Positions 58,731-64,000 of a stretch of 64,000 nt of DNA are shown piece after piece (within the stretch, counting starts at the first letter, position 1; each line of letters starts with the position of its first letter). Source of the stretch: CAVROP01 sp050008495 (GTDB lineage: Bacteria; Acidobacteriota; Terriglobia; UBA7540); NCBI GenBank assembly GCA_050008495.1, contig JBEKMN010000068.1:1-64000 (forward strand), read 5' to 3'. The notes beneath the pieces were generated by a model, which was given only the letters and a program-made list of their open reading frames with translations, ran no database searches and was not told the origin of the DNA. The translations under genes were made by a program, and so were the position numbers.

Positions 58731-60932
58731 TCAAGCCCGGCTGATCTCGTCCAGAAGCTGGCGCAGGCGCGCCATGGGGACTTGCACCTGGCCGAAGCGG
58801 AGCAGGTTGTAGAGGCGGGTGAACTCGAAGACACCCGAGGCGAGGCGCGTCCCCGCCAGCGACTTAGCGAATTCCCAGGGTGTAAGCGCAAGCGGTTTCG
58901 GGTACCCTTTCTTTCGCAGAGTCGTCAGCAATCGTTGGTAAGACATCGTGGCCTGGCGGGGGCTCAGGGCGAGCTCGCGGCGTCCAAACTTCCAAAGCCA
59001 GAAAAAGCGGATTTCAGCCAGCGAGCCGCCTTTCTCGCCCACCGCCAGCGCGGCCAGGATGATGACCATGATGAGGAACATGAGCAGCTTGTGCGACATG
59101 AGCCAGCTTTCGACGAAGTAGGTCACCAGCACCGCTCGCCGCTTAAACTGGTCGGCGTGGCCGACGAATTCCTGTTGGAAGTTCCTGGAGGTTTGTTCCA
59201 CCTGCCGGGCGAGTTGAACTTGGTGGCTGAAATCGTAGTTGATCACCCACTCACTCCAGAAAAGGCTGAGGGCATCGAGGTAATCGTCCCAGGCTCCGGC
59301 GCGGATGGGATTGGGATCGGCAGGCGTGGGATCAAAACTGATCCAGCCGTATTTCGGAAAATAGACTTCCACCCAGCTATGCGCGTCGCGGGCACGCACC
59401 ACAAAGTCCTTGCCCACACGATTATAGGAACCTGTTTGAAAGCCATTCACCAGCCGCGACGGGATATTGAGGGTCCGCAGCATCACCGTCATACTGGCAG
59501 CAAAGTACTCGCAAAAGCCTGCGCGGGATTTGAATAAGAAACTGACGATGGGATCCTTGGGCTCGATGCCAGACGGATCGAGGGTGTAGCGGAAATTACT
59601 GCGAAGGTAATTCTGAATGGCGGCGGCGCGGTCGTAGTTGTTCGCGGCGGAGGAGGTGACTTGCCGGGCGAGGGCCGCAACCTTCGGGTCCATCTCGGGA
59701 AGGCGCAGATACACCAAGCGAATGTTTTCCGGGTAGTCGGTCGAGGCGCGCTGCAACTCACGGACCGAAGGCAGCCCGGCCTCCGAAATGGCGTCGTAGG
59801 CAAGCGGCTCGAAGGCATATTGGGGGCTATGCAGGGAGCCGGTTTCATCAACATTCACGAGGTGAAACCTGCCCACAATCTCCTGGGGGGTGGGGGCGGC
59901 GAAGAGCACGTCGGTGGAGAGGGCGGAGCGAAGAACGTGGTAGCGAAGTGGGCGGTACGAACGGCTCTGCCAGCCCTCGTCGCGGGGAAGTACAATGCGC
60001 TGTTCGGAGGCTGGGGTGATGGGAGTTTGCTCCGTGTTGTCGTTGAACCAGTGCCTGCCGTCGAAGCTGGTTAAACCCACGCCGCGCCATTTCACTCCCT
60101 GGAATCGCCTGGGATCCCCCTCCACCGTTACTCGCATCACGACCATGGGTGAACGGAGGATCTTGCGGATATCTCCCAGGTTAACGGTCTCGGAAAATCC
60201 CGTAATGTTCTGGGACTGTGCTGAGAGCGCGGTCAGAAACCCTGTACGGTAGCGCGGGATAACGAAAAACAGAAGCGCTCCCAGGATGAAAATGCCGACC
60301 GCCAACCCCACCGCCGCCTTCATCAGCGCCCGTTCGACCGCTGTCCGATTCTGGCGAGGTTTCCGGAAAGGGCCTTCGGGAGCGCGGCGAGCCGACTCCA
60401 TCCCGCGCTTGATTTCGTAGCTGATGAAGGTCGAGATGGCCAGAATAATGTAGAAACCGAAGAAAATGAGGAAGGTTGTGCTGACCGTCAGGATGGCGCT
60501 GGCCAGCATCATCACGAACGACAGCGTGGCGAGATAGCCGTAATCACGATAGGTCCTGGCAGAGAAGATTTTGATGATGGTTGTGAAGAGAACCAGATGA
60601 ACGGTGGCGGTCAACATCTTGTCCAGCAGTCCGGGGCCCGGCGAGAAAATCAGGAAGTCGAGCGCATAAAAGAAGATGTAAAAGATGGAAACCCGCGTGA
60701 CAGTCCTTGGAGAGAGGGAAAAGTCAGCTTCGCGCGAATAGCTCCAGAGCTTCACGCCCAACGCTATGGAAATCACAACGGTGGAGACGAAGTCCAGCTT
60801 TCCCGTCATCGCGACGGTGACAAAAGCCACAGCCAGAGTCAGGAGAAGGGAAACTTCAAAGTGTCGCTGCACGCTGATGTTGGATTGAAGCTTGAGGAGC
60901 GCGGAGGAATCCGTCTGTGCGGCCTTTGCCAT
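58731..60932 (-). CDS. TgpA-type membrane transglutaminase-like protein (DUF3488 + transglutaminase core)
   Basis: The 733-residue inner-membrane protein has five to six hydrophobic segments at the N-terminus (about 25-185 and 215-230), a periplasmic transglutaminase-like core with the Cys of 'SRAGFCEYFAASM', the His of 'RDAHSWVEVYFPKYGW' and the Asp of 'ISFDPTPADPN', and a C-terminal membrane helix plus DUF4129 tail ('LTPWEFAKSL'). In Pseudomonas TgpA is essential and acts on the envelope; the substrate is not firmly known. ATG 60932 starts the gene. MurJ is distant, and MutY is the next gene upstream, so no operon is suggested. Confidence 0.9.
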   Translation of the reverse strand: MAKAAQTDSSALLKLQSNISVQRHFEVSLLLTLAVAFVTVAMTGKLDFVSTVVISIALGVKLWSYSREADFSLSPRTVTRVSIFYIFFYALDFLIFSPGPGLLDKMLTATVHLVLFTTIIKIFSARTYRDYGYLATLSFVMMLASAILTVSTTFLIFFGFYIILAISTFISYEIKRGMESARRAPEGPFRKPRQNRTAVERALMKAAVGLAVGIFILGALLFFVIPRYRTGFLTALSAQSQNITGFSETVNLGDIRKILRSPMVVMRVTVEGDPRRFQGVKWRGVGLTSFDGRHWFNDNTEQTPITPASEQRIVLPRDEGWQSRSYRPLRYHVLRSALSTDVLFAAPTPQEIVGRFHLVNVDETGSLHSPQYAFEPLAYDAISEAGLPSVRELQRASTDYPENIRLVYLRLPEMDPKVAALARQVTSSAANNYDRAAAIQNYLRSNFRYTLDPSGIEPKDPIVSFLFKSRAGFCEYFAASMTVMLRTLNIPSRLVNGFQTGSYNRVGKDFVVRARDAHSWVEVYFPKYGWISFDPTPADPNPIRAGAWDDYLDALSLFWSEWVINYDFSHQVQLARQVEQTSRNFQQEFVGHADQFKRRAVLVTYFVESWLMSHKLLMFLIMVIILAALAVGEKGGSLAEIRFFWLWKFGRRELALSPRQATMSYQRLLTTLRKKGYPKPLALTPWEFAKSLAGTRLASGVFEFTRLYNLLRFGQVQVPMARLRQLLDEISRA

Positions 60933-60975
60933 GAGCGATACTTTCCTTGCGGACTACATTTTAACCCAGGACGGG

Positions 60976-61179
60976 TTTCACCACAGAGGCCACAGAGTGC
61001 ACGGAGCAAAAGTCATAGCGTTTCCCTCTGAACTGCGAAGGGTGAGTTTCGTCGCGCCGCGCGAAGAAAAGCAGATCCTTCGCTTCGCTCAGGATGACAT
61101 GTCATTCTGAGCGAAGCGAAGAATCTGCATTGGGTTGCGGTTTTGCCGCTCTGTGGTCTCCGTGTCCTCTGTGGTGAAA
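60976..61179. repeat. Nested palindromes with CACAGAG arms
   Basis: Outer arms TTTCACCACAGAGG (60976-61006) and CCTCTGTGGTGAAA (61149-61179) are complementary. Inside lies a tight CTGAGCGAAGCGAAG-family hairpin: 61071-61098 pairs with 61101-61128 around a 2-nt loop with two mismatches. Confidence 0.8.
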
Positions 61180-61184
61180 GCTTT

Positions 61185-62255
61185 TCAAAACACCGCCTGC
61201 GCGATTTTGCGAGCCAATTGCGAAATGGCAGCCCGCTGCAATCTCGAACTGGTAAACCATCGAAGCCCTTTCTTTCGGGAGACGTTCGGTATCTCCGCGG
61301 GGTAAGCGTGGACGCAAATGGAGCGGTAAGTGATGCCATGGTGTAACTCGGCGCTGAAGTCCTCGAGGATGAGGCCAGGGAATCCGAACGCGGCGAGTTT
61401 GTCACGCAAACCGTCAAGCGCCTCCACCCGTGACCGGCCGAAGGCGGAGGGAAAATTCCATAAATCGTCTAAAAGGCCATCGTCCAGGCCGCGCACCAAG
61501 GCCACGTGCGGTCCGCGCCTGAGGACCGCGGCGGCAAGGTAGTGGGATTCCGCCGCACGCCGCGGACGCGGCTGGGGGAAGACTTCGGGATGCCCGGTTC
61601 TGAAACCCTGGCACCAGCCTCGTACCGGGCAGGCGACGCACCGGGGAACGCGCGGCAGGCACACGGTTTGCCCCAACTCCATTAACGCCTGATTGAAGTT
61701 GCCGGGGCGGCGACGTGAAAGCAGCCGCTCGAGTTGAGCTTCCACAGCGCGACGGAAGCCACCCTGGTGAAGATTGCCCTCGAGAGCCGCCAGGCGCGCT
61801 AGAACTCGAGCCACATTTCCGTCCAGCAACGTGTACGGCAGGCCGAAGGCAATGCTTAATACGGCCCGCGCCGTATAATCCCCAATTCCGGGCAGCGAAC
61901 GGATTTGCGTGTAATCGCGGGGAAACACTCCAGCAAATCTGCTGACCAGTTCCTTGGCAGCCTGGTGCATGTGGCGGGCGCGGCGGTAGTAACCAAGCCC
62001 TGACCAAAGCTTGAGGACGCGCTCCAGCGGCGCGCGCGCCAGGTGGGTCGCCCTGGGGAACGCCCCAAGAAAGCGTTGGTAATACGGGATTACCGTCGCC
62101 ACCTGGGTCTGTTGGAGCATTACCTCAGACACCCACACAGCGTAGGGGTCGCGGCTCTTACGCCAAGGGAGGGAACGCGCGTTGCGGCGAAACCACGCCA
62201 GCAGAGCGTTTCGAATGGCGGCTTCGTCCTGGTGCGCCAGCTTCATCCACTTCAT
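61185..62255 (-). CDS. mutY: A/G-specific adenine DNA glycosylase MutY
   Basis: MutY removes adenine mispaired with 8-oxoguanine. The 356-residue protein has the catalytic Glu44 ('VWVSEVMLQQTQV'), the helix-hairpin-helix 'LPGIGDYTARAVLSIAFG', the catalytic Asp in 'LLDGNVARVLARL' and the 4Fe-4S loop 'CLPRVPRCVACPVRGWC' (C-x6-C-x2-C-x5-C). A C-terminal NUDIX-like domain recognises 8-oxoG. ATG 62255 is used; GTG 62294 gives a longer start with no clear ribosome site. It stands between the TgpA-like gene and the GH78-like gene. Confidence 0.94.
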   Translation of the reverse strand: MKWMKLAHQDEAAIRNALLAWFRRNARSLPWRKSRDPYAVWVSEVMLQQTQVATVIPYYQRFLGAFPRATHLARAPLERVLKLWSGLGYYRRARHMHQAAKELVSRFAGVFPRDYTQIRSLPGIGDYTARAVLSIAFGLPYTLLDGNVARVLARLAALEGNLHQGGFRRAVEAQLERLLSRRRPGNFNQALMELGQTVCLPRVPRCVACPVRGWCQGFRTGHPEVFPQPRPRRAAESHYLAAAVLRRGPHVALVRGLDDGLLDDLWNFPSAFGRSRVEALDGLRDKLAAFGFPGLILEDFSAELHHGITYRSICVHAYPAEIPNVSRKKGLRWFTSSRLQRAAISQLARKIAQAVF

Positions 62256-62517
62256 ACTACCGCTTTTTGTTGTGGAGATGTCAGGCCTGTGCACATGAAT
62301 TGCTTTCAGTGCGGGTTCGTGTTAGGGTGGCGACGAAGGATCCGCCCGCACCGCTTATGCGGTTTTGAACCAGAACAGGCTTGATTTGACTATTTAGGAA
62401 GTTGACACTGTCGAGATTGGATCGGGCCGAAGGAGTCAGACTTGCGCCGCCCTGGTCGACGGCCTGTCTAACGGTTCCTGCCTCGGCACATGGCGCGTGG
62501 AGGAAAGGATCAACTCG

Positions 62518-64000
62518 ATGGCTGACGATAAGAGCACATCCTGGACGCGGAGGCAGATCATTCGAGGAGCGGCGGTCACCGCAGTACAGGCACTCCTGCC
62601 AGCAGCCAGGGCAGATCGATTATCTGCACAAGGAGAGGCAGGAGCGCCTGCGCCGGGGAAGCAAAGCCCAGAACCGAAGTTTGTCTCCGCGCAGCCGGTT
62701 TGGCCGAAAGGGCTCGAGCGCGAGAAGAACCTCTTCGTGGGCTTTCGCGCTTCTTTTGAGGCCGCAGACCAGCACCCCGTCCTTCTCCGTGTCACCGGCT
62801 CCACGGCCTACCGGATATTCGTCAACGGGGCTCTTCGCGGCTACGGACCGGCTCGCGGGCCACATGACTACTATAGAGTAGACGAATGGGACCTTACACC
62901 GGACTTGCATTCGGGGCGAAACCTGGTTGCACTGGAAGTTGCCGGTTACAATGTGAACAGCTACTACCTCCTTGACCAGCCGTCCTTCCTCCAGGCGGAA
63001 GTAGTGGCGGGAACGACCGTGCTCGCTTCTACCGCAGGGAGCGGCAGCCAATTCGAGTCCGCCATTCTCAGTGAACGTGTCCAAAAGGTGCAGCGCTACA
63101 GCTTTCAGCGGCCCTTTTCAGAAGTCTACCGGATCCGGGTTGGATACGACCGATGGCGGAGCGACCCGTCGTCTACCCTTCAATCGCTGGAGTGCTCGGT
63201 ATCTCCTCCCAAACAACTTCTCCCGCGCCGCGTGCCCTACCCGGAGTTCGCTCTGAGACGCCCTGTCAAACACGTGTCGCGCGCCAATGTTCGGACGGGC
63301 GTGCCGGTGGAAAAGCCGTGGAAAGATCGGTCCCTCACAGGCATTGGCGACAAGCTGGGCGGATTTCCGGAAAGCGAGCTTGAGGCGATCCCGTCCCTCG
63401 AGCTTCAGCACGTGGCCGCCGTGTCACCCGAGATTCTCAACCTCCCTTACGCCGCAGGGGAACGGACTGAAGTCGGGCCCTACACTCAACACATCGTGGA
63501 CTTCGGCGCCGACGTCACGGGTTTTGTCGGAGCGAACGTGAATTGTTCAAAGCCGGCGCGGCTCTTCCTGGTCTTCGATGAACTTCTGAGCGACGGCGAC
63601 GTGGACTTCAAACGGCTTTCCTGCGTCAACATCGTGAGCTACGAACTGCCGGAGGGAAGCTTCGCTCTAGAGGCTTTCGAGCCCTACACGCTTCGCTTTC
63701 TGAAACTGTTAGTCCTCGAGGGCGAATGCGAGTTCGGCGATATTTATGTGCGCGAATACGCCAGCCCGACCATCCGCCAGGCGCACTTTCAGGCGAGCGA
63801 CGAGAGGCTCAACAAACTCTTTGCCGCCGGGCGCGAGACCTATCGGCAAAATGCTGTGGATATCTTCACCGACTGCCCCTCCCGGGAAAGAGCCGGCTGG
63901 CTCTGCGACAGCTTCTTCACGTCGCGCGCCGCCCTGGACATCAGCGGCTCCACCACGATGGAAAGGAATTTCTTTGAAAACTTCCAACTGCCTCCGCACT
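62518..64000 (+). CDS. Tat-exported alpha-L-rhamnosidase-like GH78 protein, cut by window edge
   Basis: The frame stays open from ATG 62518 through position 64000 (494 complete codons), so the 3' end is missing. AAGGA lies 8 nt upstream. The start 'SWTRRQIIRGAAVTAVQALLPAARA' has a twin-arginine-like signal. The N-terminal beta-sandwich reads 'YRIFVNGALRGYGPARGPHDYYRVDEWDL' and 'VALEVAGYNVNSYYLL', as in GH78 N-domains. Near the edge, 'FTDCPSRERAGWLCDSFFTSRAALD' corresponds to the catalytic (alpha/alpha)6 entry motif of GH78. With the GH38 enzyme it points to complex plant or microbial glycan use. Confidence 0.85.
   Translation, partial: MADDKSTSWTRRQIIRGAAVTAVQALLPAARADRLSAQGEAGAPAPGKQSPEPKFVSAQPVWPKGLEREKNLFVGFRASFEAADQHPVLLRVTGSTAYRIFVNGALRGYGPARGPHDYYRVDEWDLTPDLHSGRNLVALEVAGYNVNSYYLLDQPSFLQAEVVAGTTVLASTAGSGSQFESAILSERVQKVQRYSFQRPFSEVYRIRVGYDRWRSDPSSTLQSLECSVSPPKQLLPRRVPYPEFALRRPVKHVSRANVRTGVPVEKPWKDRSLTGIGDKLGGFPESELEAIPSLELQHVAAVSPEILNLPYAAGERTEVGPYTQHIVDFGADVTGFVGANVNCSKPARLFLVFDELLSDGDVDFKRLSCVNIVSYELPEGSFALEAFEPYTLRFLKLLVLEGECEFGDIYVREYASPTIRQAHFQASDERLNKLFAAGRETYRQNAVDIFTDCPSRERAGWLCDSFFTSRAALDISGSTTMERNFFENFQLPPH

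Overview
The window is high-GC bacterial chromosome and fits an uncultured or soil Acidobacteriota. The best markers are three long MacB/FtsX-type permeases of the ADOP type (acidobacterial duplicated orphan permeases), each in a cluster led by a small PadR regulator, plus an S53 kumamolisin-like protease, a TPR/FG-GAP/ASPIC protein, several secreted or Tat-exported carbohydrate-active proteins, and many intergenic palindromic repeats. I found no rRNA, tRNA, CRISPR array, intact insertion sequence or phage genes.

Layout. 0-8 kb: an SPFH-family protein lacking its core, an OmpA-like protein, and a pyruvate-dehydrogenase-type operon on the minus strand (fused E1 alpha-beta, E2 with two subunit-binding domains, E3). 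7.4-12.3 kb: DeoR regulator, amidase, NagB-like aminosugar phosphate deaminase and an ExuT-like MFS transporter, probably a sugar or aminosugar utilisation locus. 12.5-16.7 kb: an EF-G paralogue, a SYLF lipid-binding protein and a membrane-anchored cysteine-rich protein with a CxxCH motif. 16.9-27.8 kb: the 1182-residue TPR/VCBS/ASPIC protein, a mutarotase-like secreted protein, a minus-strand group (four-zinc-ribbon protein, MurJ, degenerate CPBP protease) and an exported GH38 alpha-mannosidase. 28.6-33.3 kb: an AhbD/NirJ-type radical SAM protein overlapping a DUF1858 protein, two overlapping small unknown genes, and a divergent Tat-exported nitrilase/sugar-isomerase pair.

33.4-58.2 kb looks like an accessory block. 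Long AT-richer repeats occur at 33.4-33.9 kb and again at 54.0-54.4 kb in the same orientation. Between them lie a nuclease-methyltransferase fusion (stand-alone restriction-modification candidate), a four-gene minus-strand run combining a HicB/HicA-like pair with a small protein plus nucleotidyltransferase, comM, two PadR-ADOP clusters and an S53 protease. Just beyond the second repeat cluster is a two-gene unit of an unknown 163-residue protein and a GmrSD-like DUF262-HNH protein. 58.7-64 kb returns to housekeeping and carbohydrate genes: a TgpA-type transglutaminase, MutY and a GH78-like rhamnosidase cut by the window edge.

Two points stand out outside the genes. First, many intergenic gaps carry arrays of a 7-12 nt unit. 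The unit differs at each locus, but several loci share the same architecture (tandem array, spacer, inverted array), often touching stop codons. Second, the first PadR gene appears to be leaderless, with a TCTACA-N8-TGTAGA operator lying over its promoter.

All functional calls come from reading motifs and translated sequence; no database search was run.
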